Shown here: positions 47,001-60,300 of the stretch, piece by piece | Layout: the number at the start of each line of letters is the position of its first letter | How positions within the stretch are numbered: position 1 is the first letter of the stretch | From: Enoplosus armatus | Taxonomy: Eukaryota; Chordata; Actinopteri; Centrarchiformes; Enoplosidae | NCBI RefSeq assembly: GCF_043641665.1 | Contig: NC_092190.1 | Span: 18,220,048 to 18,284,047 of the forward strand | Length of the DNA: 64,000 nt | Reading direction: 5' to 3' | Translations under genes and position numbers: made by a program | Notes under the pieces: generated by a model | Seen by the model: only the letters and a program-made list of their open reading frames with translations | Database searches by the model: none | What the model was told of the DNA's origin: nothing

Positions 47001-50000
47001 TGCTAATCCCTCTGGTTCCTTCCCATTACTGCAACTTATCAGAATGTGACACGCATTTTCTACAAGACTTTATTCCCCTCATTTTGGACCTAATCTGTTT
47101 GGCTCATATCAAAGAGCTCCATCTGCTTTTCGGATCAGTTTTAAATTTTCTGACGAGGTTCCCGAATGTAATAGGTGTGTAATAGTTCTGGAGTCAGAAA
47201 ACCATCTGCTAATGATGTTGGCAGTGGAAGTGGAGGGAAAGGGCAGAAAGACCTGTGTAAGGCTTTTATTTTTACTGGACTTGGAAAGTGAGGGATTATG
47301 TGCAGGAAATAGCGATGTAGATAAGTGCATAACAAGTTGCCATCAATTGTCTGCTTGCTAGTAGGGAGGAAGAGAGGTTTATATATTTTGTGTGAATGTT
47401 AATTCATCAAGCATAGTTCATATAGTGATTAACTAAGAAAAATCATGCCCATGTCACAGTTGCACAAGAGGCAGGGAGATGTCATTAACTGGGGCCTTAT
47501 CCAGCAGATTTTTGTCATCTGACAAAATATATACTGTAATGCATACCTTGTTGGACAGGTACATGTAAGAATTCATTTTTGACTTTTTGACAATTAAAAA
47601 AATATGTAAAAAAATTAGTCATAAAATAGGAAGAATTAAATTCTAATTGTCTTTGGTGTATGAAAGTTTTACAAAATGCACAACTAACTGCAAATACTTT
47701 TCTTGCTGGGAATAACCAACTCCTTTCCAAGACATGTGAATCAGACAATTTAACTTTCCTGGACCTTAAGGATAGAGTGAATATTCTCCCCCCAAGGCAG
47801 CCAGTATGACTTACTGGTATATATGTATAGTAGATATGATTGCTATGTATAAGGGACCAATCATGAAAAGCAGTACATCCTGTTTCCCACAAGGAAGAGG
47901 AACAAGTTATGTAAGTATTCTTTTGCAGAACAAATGATAATTCTACTTTTTTGATGCATCAATTCCCCATAACCCACTGCTGGCAATCAGTGGCCAGGGG
48001 CCTGTTTAGCTTAGTTAGGTTGTTGGAGAGGCTTAGTGCGTAGGCTGTTTGCCTCCATAGAAATCATTATAACTACGCATCATGGCCACAATATATTATG
48101 CGAGATACTATGCTTAGTTTGGTCAATTTCAGGCTACTTATCTTATATCCTACGTGTATGTGTGACAGTGTTAAAACAAAGCATGGGTTGGAAAATGATG
48201 AGCAGTTACCTATGAATATGTTAATCAGCTTGTCTGTCAGTTGCTGTTAATCAGCTTGTCTGTCAGTTTCAGTAGCATGCTACTATGACTTTAGCATGTT
48301 AATATTTAGAGCCTGTCAAACTGAGTTTGCCACACGGTTCGGGTATGTAGAGGATATGTGCAGAGTGGAGAGATTTGAGATCCCTCTCATCATTCACACC
48401 ACTTCACTCAGCCTTTTTTCCCTCCACTCTGCTCCACTGCTCATCTATCCATTGACACACACCTGCTCTCTGAATGTGCCCTGTGCTCTTCCAGACAAGG
48501 CTGTAATTTCACCAACATGCAGCAAGAAGGGTGTCTCAGCCCATGAATGTATTGTTGTGTGCCCATTTATGTTAGTTTTAGCTATAGGCTCCTGTATGCT
48601 CTGTGGTTCCAGCAGGGCAGAATGAGGTTGACTGCTTTTCAAAATGCTACAGAAAGCACAGAGGAGTGAGATTTACAGACATAGGTCCCATGGGCGCATC
48701 TGAGCTGTGAGGGAGAGGGATTGTGAGTTTTTCTTGTGGTGTTGTCGTGGTTTACAAATCCCTAAATTGTAAACCATGATAGCACAGCAGGCCCCTAGCA
48801 TGATGTGGGTGGTATGTAAGTGAGACTATTGTGTTTCCTGCCAGGCAAAGAAATATATAGCAAGTTAAGTAGTGGACAGTGCGGAGTTACTCAGCAGGTA
48901 CAAATTGAAAGCATGCAGAGATCTGAACTCTTTCTATCCACCCTGAATTAATCCAGTGGAATGCTTAAGTAATGGGAAAGACATGAGTGTTTAGATGGGA
49001 TCATCAGGGTCAGCTGCGGGGACGGTTAGAAAGAATATCTGTTGTGTGTTAAACCCCAAAAAAAGCTTTTGCATCACAGTGTCATCGTGTAATAATGTAT
49101 TTGCTCTATATAAACACTACCATAACATGGTGTGATGTTTTACCTGAGTCATTGTTGTTGACAGCTGAACAGAACCAGTGAAGACTGCAATATTTTTTAG
49201 AAAAGAGGTGTATTTGAAAAAGCAGCCCACTTAGTGTTGCTGAAGTAGGAAGGATTGTAACACAGAGAGGATTTAGTTCCCTGCTGGCCGGCCTGCTGCC
49301 CGGTTTCATCAAAGGCTCCTCTGTGCGCTCCCCTGGCCAAGGGTTGTTAGTATGCATCGTGGTGTGCTTTTTGAAAATGTCTTCCTTACTCCTGTAAACC
49401 GTCTTTTTAAGTAGGCCGTATCATTTTCTGACCTCCACTGGCAGTGATTATTATAACTACTCTATCTTGACTAAACACATTGCTGCGATGCCTCTACTGT
49501 GATTTACTTTTAAATCGTGCATAATTGTTTAATCTGTGATAAACAACTCTTGAATCCCAGTTGTTGTGCGTTATGGAAAACCCATTCTTACACACCTCAT
49601 GATTGAGGTGATTCATCTAGGTCGTATTGTTTTCTCCACAGTGAGCTGTAATTATGACTAGTTCGATGGGTAGCTGAAGCACATGGTAGTAATGAAGAAC
49701 ATTTTCAGTCTAGGAGTGGTAGAATGAGGGAGTTGTGCATTGCTGGCAACTATCAAGGAAGGATCTGTTTAGATATAAGTTAGAGTTGGTGGTGCAGGAG
49801 GGAAAGTGGAGAGGCAAAACGGGTTTTAAAGTAGGATGAATATCATAATATTTTTAAGTGGAATTTCACCATGAGTGAATTCCCTCAAGTGACATCATAT
49901 CCTGTCTGTTGGATATCCACATAGCATCAGTACAACACTGTAGTGTTTCAGTTCAACCACACCCACGCTAGGCCACCTCAGATTGTTTTGGTTGACTCAG

Positions 50001-53000
50001 TTGACCAGTACTGATGATGAGAGAAACAGCCACTCTGAACTAATCTTCTTCTCAGATCCTTGGAACCTGCTGCATTGTAAGTGGGCCAGAAAAGCCCCTG
50101 CTTTCTCCATCAGGTGGGGAGAGGAAATCCCCTCACCCCTGTGACCTCTGGAATGCACACAGAGAGAGAGAGAAACTCATCAGCTGCTGTAATCTTTTAT
50201 TAGTATCTGTGTGAGTCCTGGCAAACCTTAGAGCATCCCTGCCAAAGTGTTGAGATGAGCAGGGATGGAACATGGGCCTATTCTCAAATGGGAATCTTAA
50301 TGAATCCCTGTAGCTCACCCTGCACTGGTGTCGTCTATATTTCAGGGACTTAGCAACCACAGTTAGATTATACCCATCCTTCTCCATAAACCTACATCCC
50401 CTAAAAACCAGTAGCAAGGAGTCTCCAGTTCCATATCTGGGTCTAAAGTCTGAATGTTAATTCCTGTTTTTTGCAAGTGCCCTCCACTATAACCCTGCAT
50501 GCAACTGGTGGTGAACTGCAGCTAGTGGAAATATGGTGGAACCCCTCCCCTGAGGTCTGAACTTCCTTTGGAAAAGTTGCAAAAAGCACTTTCATGTGCT
50601 AAGCATGTATATATTTACCTTGACTTTGTTAACTGTGATTGCTTTATTTATAGCATTGGGATCTGTGTGTACATGCACAGAGGGAAGCGGGTTAAGTGAA
50701 TAATTTAAAAGGTGATCCCAATGCATCAGTGCTGAGTTTGGCTTAGGTTGTTTCAGAAGGTGTGTGTGTGTTTGTGTCTATATCCTTCCCATGGGCCCTT
50801 TCACTGGCCTGGTTACTGATAACAAAGACAGGAAGAGCACAGGTCAGACTCTACTTCCTGGTCAGAGAGAGTGGAACCATGATGCCACATCCTCAGCATC
50901 CACACAGCCGTCACACTATAGCTGGCATACTGAAGCGTAGGTTAACTTGATGCAAACCACATGTTCCCCTCTTCTTTTGGACAATGCAAGGAAGTGTTGC
51001 AGCAAATGCTCACAAGCACAATTGCACATTTATGTAGAAATTGTTGATATATATTTTCATGCCAGGAGTTTACAATGCTTATGTGAAATAACAATTATGG
51101 AAATCTTAAAGGCCTTTTGGCTGGTTTCATGGGCTCCTGTGAGATCGAGGCATTTTGTCTTTATTTCTAATGAAAACCTTAGTGTAAATACACAAAAGGT
51201 TGAAGGTATGAGTTTTTTTTTTTCCTGCCCTCAGCCTTGTCTGGTTAACTCTCAGAGCACACTTGTCTCGCCGTATGAGCTGAAGTGAAATGTTTACTGT
51301 CAGGGAGGAGCAGATTATGAATAAAGCTATGAATCAGCTCAGTGCTCCCATTAGTGTGACACCCCAAGAGGAGGGAAGTAATTTTTCTTTCTACACATGG
51401 AGATAAAATTATAGGGGTGAAAGAAGGTAAAGGAAAAGAATAGGTCGGTTCCTGTGATGTGACAGCAGTATTGAGTCATTTGACAGACGGACTTTCAGGA
51501 TACCAAGTCAAAGTGTCTGTCACAACTCCTGCTCTATGGCTTCTCGGCTCAAGATGACAGTTTGTATTTATATAATCTGACATCGGTTGACATTATTGTA
51601 GTGAGGTGAATAAATGGCTGGGTGTTGGATTGCTGGTTGCCTACTGTTGACCCATCCCACAGGATTGCCAAGGGTGGAGCCCAGATAACAACCGTGAGTA
51701 AAACTCAGGATTAACGGATGAAAGCTGAATGTCATTAGTATTAATCAGTATAATTGTGTCAGTAAGCTTGTCCACAGGAAGTGATGGGCTTGGATATCTG
51801 CTGCATCATAAGAACACACGATATTGGTTTGGACGATGGTTTGTTTGGACAACCCAGAGTCTCAGTGGGCTAAGATGCATCCCATGATTTGGAAGTACAG
51901 GATTTCACTTTTCTGTTATTCACGTACAGCTATCGACCATTACAGTAAAAGGCAAAATGCCAGACCCTGTCTCTGAAGGATTAAACAATCATTAAAAAGG
52001 CCTTCAATGGGTGTTTTAATGCCTGTTTTCATGCAATGTACCATTACAGTCAAAGGAGGGACGCTCAGTATTGACATTCTTGTCAATATCTAATCATTGT
52101 TTATGGTAATGTGAGCTGATGCAGCTATAAATATTCTTAATTTCTTTGCAATAAGACCACAGGTCTATCTCACACAAGTGCAGTTAACCTACTATATAGA
52201 AACTGTGATGGTCTGCAGTCAGGCTAATGTAAATGAACTGTTTACAGCTTAAATGCAAAAAAACATACTTTCTACAGTTTCAACAGATGGACACTTTTCT
52301 ATAAGAAGTGTTAGCAAGGTTTTGTGAATATGTAAGGGTAGTGTTTTGTTCAGTCATCAAGCAAGTTTTTAGAAATTAGCAAAAATTAGTAAAATATTCA
52401 ACTTCTATGTATGACAAATGTGGCATGTAATTGTCAAAATTAAATAGAAATGGACTATTAAGGCTAAAATAAATGTCTACATAATATTAGGCATCATTTT
52501 CATTTCAGGCATGCTGCCGTGGACATATTTTTAAGCAGCTACTACCCAATCAATAATAGAATAATTTGTGCATCCCTAGTTCCGACTAATCTAATGTATT
52601 AGTTGCCCTCTCTGGTCAAAGATATAATAACCACAGTAGCACTTGTTGTCTTGGTTGAATTCTGTCCTGCCAATAGATGGCTACTAAAGGCAGATTGACG
52701 ACTTGTTTTGGCTTGTCTTTTGATAGACCTGTTCACATCTCACTCTCTTGATACAATCATTTCCTGTCCATCCAAAGGCTGTGCAAGTTAAGACATGACA
52801 GGCCGACATTTACGATGTAGTCAGTTTGCACTCTGTTTGAAGTTGTGTCTGACAGAGATGGAAGGTGGAAGAAAGCGGTCAACTCTGAGCTTTCACCCTC
52901 TGAGGGCAGGGGTGCAGATAGATGGCCAGTGACGTCTCCCGTCTTTTTAACTAGGTTAGCGCATGATGCCCTATTTTAATGCATTTCTAAATGCCGTCTT

Positions 53001-53290
53001 GCACTGGAGAATGATGGCTTCATTACTTCTGATCAGCTGCAACGACCTTTTGATGACGAACTTCATAAAGTTCTAGGATTCATGAGTAGGCAATTTGGCA
53101 CTTTAATGGGAAGGGTGGGGGTTAGGATTCAAGATTTGTTGGAGCAAAGCCTAGCGCCTTGGCACAGCTACTTACTATCATAGTGAAAGCCGTTAAGTAA
53201 CAACTGCCATCTGTCCCTGCACTTGTGTTCTCCATGTATGGAGGTTATTTACTGTAGGTACTGATATGTTTCCACTTTTGTCATTCACAG
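44061..53290 (+). other. ralb: Presumed ralb first intron or intergenic DNA
   Basis: About 9.2 kb without a recognisable gene. Open frames (for example 46579-46983 on the minus strand) have no domain similarity that I can see. It contains few obvious repeats and is not notably biased in composition. If the ralb first exon is near 44 kb, this is its first intron. Confidence 0.4.
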
Positions 53291-55404
53291 GTTGTGTCCA
53301 AGAGTGCCTGGGTGCAGAGACGTGTGTGCGTGGGTGTGTGTGTGTGTGTGTGGGTGTGGGTGTGTGGGTTTGCATGTGTGTGAGTGTGTGAAAGAGACGC
53401 AAAGAAGAATCTAGGGATGGCTACCAGTAAAAGTAAAAACCAAAGCTCCCTGGCACTGCACAAGGTGATAATGGTGGGCAGTGGAGGCGTGGGGAAGTCA
53501 GCCCTCACCCTGCAGTTCATGTATGATGAGGTGAGTCCACACACCCCTGTGAACAACTTACAACTGCTATTGGTTCAAGGTGACCAGATAGAGAAGTAAG
53601 CACCTCTTTGTCAAACCAGTTCACGTATTATTTAGTAATACCTCAGATTATGACAGATTATGTCCTAATCTAGATATGATTTATTTAGTAAACATTTGAC
53701 TATGTCAGCACTTCCTCTCAAAGCTTCAAAGTGCTAAATTCTAATTGGTTCAGGAAACAGAAGCATCTATCTGTTACATGATTGCAAGAGACAGCAGTGG
53801 CTCCTACACCACAGAAGGGTTAATATAAGGATTCCTATAAAGAGGACACTTTTCTCTAGTCCACTGCTTGCTTGACCACAGATGTCGTTTACTGTGACAA
53901 CAACACTCGATGGCAGAGACAGTCACGTTTTGCTCCGCTACCAAGCTGCATATCGGTTGCATCTTTCGGTCATCTGTCTGAAGTCCATGAGATGGCTCAG
54001 GCACGCCTCCACTCCATCAGCCTTGCTGATGCTTTATGCGTGTAAATACAACTTGCAGCATGTTTTACATTTTAAAATCTTCAAAGACATGTATCTTTCC
54101 ATCCCCAGTTTGTGGAGGACTATGAGCCCACCAAGGCCGACAGCTACAGGAAGAAGGTGGTTCTGGATGGGGAGGAGGTCCAGATCGACATTCTGGACAC
54201 AGCCGGCCAGGAGGACTACGCTGCCATCAGGGACAACTATTTTCGCAGTGGGGAGGGCTTCCTGCTGGTCTTCTCCATCACAGAGCACGAGTCCTTCACT
54301 GCCACCGTGGAGTTCAGGTACTGTATCCTGCCTACGTCTGTCTGTTTTGTCTATTTGTTATAGACAGGGGCCCCAAACAATCTCTTCAAAAGATTATTTT
54401 AGCTTTTTGCCCCCAATGAATGGTTTTCTATTGTGTTACGTAATATTTGTAGAGACAGAAGAGTGTCAGTGTGGATCTGTTATGGCAGGAAGGTTTGGAT
54501 AGAATTTAGACAGCCTCTATTCATCCTTGAACAAAATACTGAAGCTCAAATGCAGATTTAAGTCAACGGCGCTGTAGAATCATGTACATCTGCAAAATGT
54601 TGCTGAACTACAAGTAAAGTGATTGTAGTTATATCTATGCCATATCAGCTCCACTCATTAACACTTGCTGTCAGTGTGGGAATTGTTATTTGACACATTC
54701 AATGTTGTAAATTAGGAAGTGGTTAAAGCTATTTACAGGAACACAGTTGGGCTTTTTTGAAAACAGGTTTACCTGAAAACAATAGGTTACAAAGAAGAAT
54801 GGCAACTATACTGAGCTTGCTAACCAGCAGTTAAAAATGTTAAGTTCATCAGGACATTTGTAAAATGTTTATTTAATGAACTGTTAGCATGACATGTTAG
54901 ATTATGTTAGATTTTATTACAATCAAAAGTCATTCACATATCTACTGAAGGGAAACTGGTGAAAATACTAAAAATACACTGTGCTGACAGGGAGCAGATC
55001 TTGCGGGTGAAGGCGGAAGAGGACAAAATCCCTCTCCTACTGGTGGGGAACAAGTCGGACCTGGAGGAGCGTAGGCAGGTACCTGTGGATGAGGCTCGAG
55101 GGAAGGCAGAGGAGTGGGGCGTCCAGTATGTAGAGACATCAGCCAAAACCAGAGCCAACGTCGACAAGGTGTGTCAACAATTTTCAAATTTAAATGTTAT
55201 CGTTACTGAATCAGATTTGCATGTTGCAAGACTCTTAAGGAGTGAAAGTGCTTAAATGATGCCTCGTTTCTCTCTCTCCAGGTATTCTTTGACTTGATGC
55301 GTGAAGTAAGGGGCAAGAAAATGACAGAAAACAAAGACAAAAACGGAAAAGGAAAGAATAAGAAGAACAAGAAGAGCTTCAAAGAAAGATGCTGTTTACT
55401 TTGA
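53291..55404 (+). CDS. ralb: Ras-related GTPase Ral-B (coding 53417-55404)
   Basis: RalB is a membrane-anchored small GTPase acting with the exocyst (Sec5, Exo84) and RalBP1 in vesicle delivery, autophagy and survival signalling. Coding exons: 53291-53530 (ATG at 53417), 54109-54317, 54991-55168, 55282-55404, totalling 207 residues; human has 206. Motifs: P-loop GSGGVGKS, effector loop [12 protein letters not shown], switch [22 protein letters not shown] and ETSAK guanine-binding motifs, a Lys-rich hypervariable tail and the geranylgeranylation box CCLL. The tail KKSFKER, with the Ser equivalent to human S198, favours RalB over RalA. The exon 1 leader (53291-53416) is 5' UTR and contains a TG-rich repeat. 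The effector and nucleotide-binding residues appear intact. Confidence 0.97.
53324..53390 (+). repeat. ralb: TG-rich repeat within the ralb 5' UTR
   Basis: GTGTGTGCGTGGGTGTG continues as (TG)n with GGG interruptions to about 53390. It lies between the 3' splice site (53290) and the ATG (53417), so it should be in the mature mRNA leader if this exon model is right. Confidence 0.7.
53531..54108 (+). other. ralb: ralb intron after the first coding exon
   Basis: A 578-nt intron (GAG|GTGAGT to TCCCCAG). The open frame running through 53882-54502 is only partly coding: the ralb exon inside it is read in another frame. Confidence 0.75.
54318..54990 (+). other. ralb: ralb intron between the switch II and NKSD exons
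   Basis: A 673-nt intron (TTCAG|GTACTG to GTGCTGACAG). No element recognised. Confidence 0.75.
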
Positions 55405-56925
55405 ACTCTTCATGGACCTTAAAAACCCACAATACAACTCTTAAGTTGGGGAACAAAGCAGAGCGTCCTTGCCATTGTCATTCAAATGAAATTTGATCTT
55501 TTTTTAATAGCTGATTGTAGTGTAGTGTTTAGAACAATCTTTTTTTTTTTTTTTTTTTTTTTTGCCATTTTTACTAAATGAAATCTGAGTTGCTGTTTCA
55601 TTGGAAGATAACCACTGTTGTGACTGTGACTCGGGCTGCAGTGCTTGATGGCTCACAGTAAGCCAATGACCAAACTGCCACTGACACTAACTCTGCTGCT
55701 CAAGACATTCTCCACTGTTTAACTCAGCGATTATACTGCCTTTGACTGTGGTTCAGTGTATTTTACACCAGAATTGTTGAGTCTTTGTCAAGTCAACAGT
55801 GCTCTTAATTTCTTAACCTGCTCTTAATCCTAACCGGCGTAATCCTTAGTCTCCCTTAGTATAGAGCCCTTGAATCTGTGTTCTTCAATTTACAAGGAAC
55901 TCTAATGCTGCTGTCTTTCATATTTGTAATCATTTATGATGACACTTAATGTCCTGTCTATCGAAGGCGTTAGCCTTGTTCATTCAGACAAAGTCTTTTT
56001 AACCCTTTTTTTTTTTTTTTTGTTTATCCAAGGATTTGTAATTTTCTGACCACAGAAGAATCAGAGGACCTGTTGCCAAACAGAGTTACTTTATTCCATT
56101 GTTATCAGGCCTTACATGATTACCACAAATCGATCATAAGATGCTTTGAAGTTTTTCAGGAGGACTGCTCCAAAATAAAATCTTTGGTGACTGTAAATCA
56201 CAGAAAACCCCTAATCTATGGGGTTTTTACTTCCTCAGAGCTCTCAGAGTTTCATGTAGATATTTTAACCTTTTGAGGCTGTGAAAAGAGGGTTGTAGGT
56301 TGAGAAGATCTGTTTTTCTTAATGGGGCTGTTCATGTAATCTGGCCCTCCTCACCCTTCTCACCGTGCAGATGACTTCCTGTTTTACATGATTTGAAGTC
56401 TATACTGTGAGGCAGGTGTTGACAATCCAGGGGGCCATCATGCTCCTAGTCCATGATGGCATTATAATCAATAACGTCTCATTACTCTTAAAAACTCTGA
56501 TATTCCTTTATTCCTTGGTCTTTTGAATAACGTGCACTACATTGCCGATGCCGAAGAAGAGGACTTCATGCTGAATGGGGTCAAGCTGGAGATTTTTAAA
56601 CAGTTTGTGCCAACAAAATCACAAAAAATCAAACTATGTTTGTGGATGTAAAGTATGTATGGTAATTAACTGAGTGTTTGTGCATTTACCAGAAAATCCT
56701 ACTACCTTTCTTTGTCTGTGTGAGTGAAGCTGTGATGAGGGCGCCAACTTCTTAACTGTTGTTAAATTAAGTGCTACAGTGAACCAGATGTTTCTACCAC
56801 TGCCTAAACCATTCTTTGTAACATGTCCTCCATTTTTCTTTTACTTCCTACTGCTGTGAGTATCCTTTTATCTCTGCAGCGAGTGTTGCCGAATAAATGC
56901 TTTTCTTTCTTTGTAAATTTTTGTT
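55405..56925 (+). other. ralb: ralb 3' UTR
   Basis: About 1.5 kb from the TGA to shortly after an AATAAA at 56892-56897. It contains T homopolymers (about 55543-55563 and 56007-56021) and only chance ORFs. The extent is inferred from the poly(A) hexamer. Confidence 0.6.
56892..56897 (+). terminator. ralb: ralb poly(A) signal AATAAA
   Basis: GAATAAATGC is followed within 30 nt by T- and GT-rich sequence (TTTTCTTTCTTTG, TTTTTGTTTCTG), a standard cleavage context. Confidence 0.55.
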
Positions 56926-56991
56926 TCTGAAATCCCTTAAAGCATATAGTGTGTGTGTGTGTGTGTATATATATGTATATGTATATGTATA

Positions 56992-57205
56992 TACACTACT
57001 CACAAAAAGTTAGGGATATTCAGCTTTCACATGAAGTCGATTCACATTGAGCAGAAATGAGGAATGAGATGAAGAAATTACCATTGCATGCTTCTACTTA
57101 AATGCCCTACTTTCATGATATAATATCACTGTAGCATGAACTTTTTACATTTTCCATAATTTTCACCCGAAAGTCAAATATCCCTAACTTTTTGTGAGTA
57201 GTGTA
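56992..57205. mobile_element. Short mariner-type MITE with long inverted ends
   Basis: The 214-bp element starts TACACTACTCACAAAAAGT and ends with its reverse complement, ACTTTTTGTGAGTAGTGTA. TIRs are about 29 bp (through TTAGGGATATT), near-perfect, with TA at both borders. It sits between a (GT)n/(AT)n run and a (TATATG)n run. No coding capacity. Confidence 0.75.
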
Positions 57206-57356
57206 TATATATATATATTTACATATATATGTATATATATGTATGTACATATGTATGTATATATATTTGTATATGTGTATATATATATGTATGTACATAT
57301 ATATATGTGTGTATATATGTATATATGTATGTACATATATATATATGTATGTACGT
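57206..57356. repeat. (TATATG)n/(TA)n microsatellite
   Basis: Alternating TA, TATG and TACA words fill about 150 bp directly after the mariner-type MITE. A similar run (56948-56991) lies on its other side. Confidence 0.85.
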
Positions 57357-60300
57357 TAATATTTTCACACTGAGCGATCCTAATTTTTATTTTATTTTAG
57401 AGCCATAGCAAGAGCTGAAATTAAAAGTGAAGTGGCTCCCACCAGTAGACTGGTAGACAGTAGAGTGCTGCACATTGCCCTCCGCTGGCTGGGGGAAGTA
57501 ATGGAGCTGCTCTCACTGCTTACTGTATGGACTGTTTGGCATTAGCCACTGAAGTGAAATGTTATGGTTGTCATTCCTTCCCTTTGGGGCATCCTGTGCC
57601 CCAGTTTAGTCAAAGAACCCAGCAGTTACTCACTTTGCATCGATTGTTCCTCTGCCATCCTCTGAGTGCCAACGGCCTGTTTTGGCAGAATTTGACAGTG
57701 ATATACTACCACCATTTTTATTAACCTTACAGGCTTATCTTACATGGCAGGATGAGTGTAACATCACCCACAAGATGAACCAGTCGTTGGCTCTATTCAC
57801 TGAGCCCCTGGGGGTGTCCAGGTCAGTGAAACTCATTTCACAATGTTAAAATCAGGGTTGACTACATCACCAGGCAAACACTAACCATATATCACTTTAA
57901 AAAAAAACTTGTGAACGATAGCAGGAAGTGTCTTCCATCTGTGCTATGTAAAAGGAAGGAAATACTACAGATTTCTAATATGACTTCATGTCCTCTACAG
58001 CTGAACATGAGGAGGCAGTTTGTGTGGCATGCCTCTGATACACGTGGCCTTTCCAAAAGAAAGATGACTTAACTTTTAAAGTGCTTTCATATTCCTGTAG
58101 TATTCTCAGAGGGGCTTATGTGTGTCTCTCTTACTCAAAAGTCACTTATAGTGACCTTATTCTGCTTTATTTTAAAATGTGTAGTATTCCTGTAGGAATT
58201 GATGATTTGCTGTGATATTTCTATTTGGTCCCCTCTGGTGTCAGCACTCAAATATCCCTCATGTCCTCAAATCAATGGCCTTTTTGTTGGCAAACCAACA
58301 GCTCCAGACATGTGCATCTTATCAGCACCAGAGATAAGAGCGTTAACTTCTCCGGTGCTTTGAAGAGAATTGTGCATTTACAAGTATTGATCAGATGGGC
58401 CAACACCAGGTGAATCCTTAAATCCAGTGTTCACCTTTTAAGAGGGAGAGTGCAGGGACATTAAACTTGCAACATTAATGGCAGCCGCTGTTCCACATTT
58501 ACTGCATGCCTCGCGTAAACACACTAATCCCCCCCACCAGAAATATCACTGGTGAAACCCACCGGGTTTTAAAGCATGTGGCAGGATTTCCACCAGAGAG
58601 GCTAAACATGTCACAGCTCTGATAAGCACATTTACCTGCCTGACACTCACCTCTCTGGATTTCCACTCTCCCCCCTGCACCTCTAAGTAGGCAGATTAGG
58701 TGGTCCGTTAAACCCGCAGGAAGGCACTTATTTAGAAATATATGAAAGGGCAAAGTGAGCCAGGCTAATGACCGATGCAGTGTCACCGGCGCACTCTCGA
58801 GTCTTTTATCATTCTGTAGAGAGGGCCCCCGTCCTCTGAGTAACCCTCATTATATCTGAGCTAATGTTGGGGATGAGGATGTTCAAGTGATAAAGGACCA
58901 TCACAGTCCTTCATTATACAGAAAGAGAAACAGACTCCGTGGGATTGTGCTCGACCTATAAAATAAATGCAATGGACAGAGAATAACTTCTATTTTAGTG
59001 ACTGTACCCCATCCTGCTGTCTGCATGGTGCGTCTCAGAGGGAGGACGTGTTCACTCTTTGGCCATGGGATGGCAGCCTTGGTATTCTGTAGACCCGGTC
59101 TACTGTTTGCTGCTTTCTTCCCACTAGTGGGCTTCATTCAGTGGCGGCTATTGACTGACTGAAGGACACTGAATGAATGTGTATCAGCCCTTATTAAACA
59201 ATGAGCTGAATGACTGAATAGTTTATAATTATCTATATGTTTATTAATTATACCAAGGCATCACATCAATAGTAATAACATTAGTTAAATCTTTGTATTT
59301 TATTCCTATAAATCAAGAGCAAACATGACCTGTTGTGCACGAAAAACATTAATGAAGAAGAGCAAACATAATCTGTATCATTAGTTTATGAAATAATTAA
59401 CATTTACTATACATTCCTGTGTATTTAGTAAAACATTTACCAACATGAGAGTGACAAAAGAAAGTCAAAAATACAAAGCCAGTTAACTTTATACATCAGC
59501 TACCACACAGATCTTTACTGATCTTTACACTAAACCGTGACACACAAAATATCAAATTTGACCATATTGCCATTATGTCAGTCACTTTAACACAAAGCAG
59601 TCTATTGCTTCTATCCCTGTCAGAAGAAGAGAGAAAACCTATCTGGACTGTCATGAAACAACAGCCCATATGTCTTCTACCTGCACTGTGTGGTTGCAAT
59701 GGCAAAACTATCAACAGCTTCACTGCAGCACAAATGACAGTGTCAGTGGGAGAAAGAAAGAAAGCCTATTTGAACCGTCTCTTATTTTCCCTGCTGCTTT
59801 TTCCTTTTGAGAGTGAGGCGGCCCCTCAGCAAATCCTCAGTGCTGAGGGATCAGTAGATACCTACGCTGGTCAATGAACAATAAGATATAAAGTATAAAT
59901 GATCGAACCAGAGTATTAGTTCATTAGTATTAAATGATACAGATGATGTTTCCTTATTTTTTTCCTCATCCCCAACCTAGGAATCATCCCCCTCCAAAGG
60001 GTCACAAGATAAATCTGAGGTGATTAGTGGGGTAAGGAAGAAAAAAAAAATAGCACCACAAACTTAATTTGGAATTAATGGTCTTGGATCTATATCTGTA
60101 TCTATATTGGAACAGGAACCCAATCCACAATCTGCTTTCATATAAGGGGCCACAAGTCAAAAATGTTGGGAATCACTGCTTTAGAGGCTGGTTATACATG
60201 AGTCAAATCCTCTTTGAGACTCTGACATTTTGCAGCATAAAGGCTGTGCTTTAACTCATTCTGTAAAAGACGAGAAAAGATGTAAGATTAGTTAGAAATT

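Noticed and set aside
47515..47892. 125-codon minus-strand ORF
   Set aside because: Low-information composition with no domain and no exon partners.
53882..54502. 206-codon ORF overlapping ralb
   Set aside because: It reads the ralb switch-region exon in the wrong frame; the true exon 54109-54317 is in another frame with clear Ral motifs.
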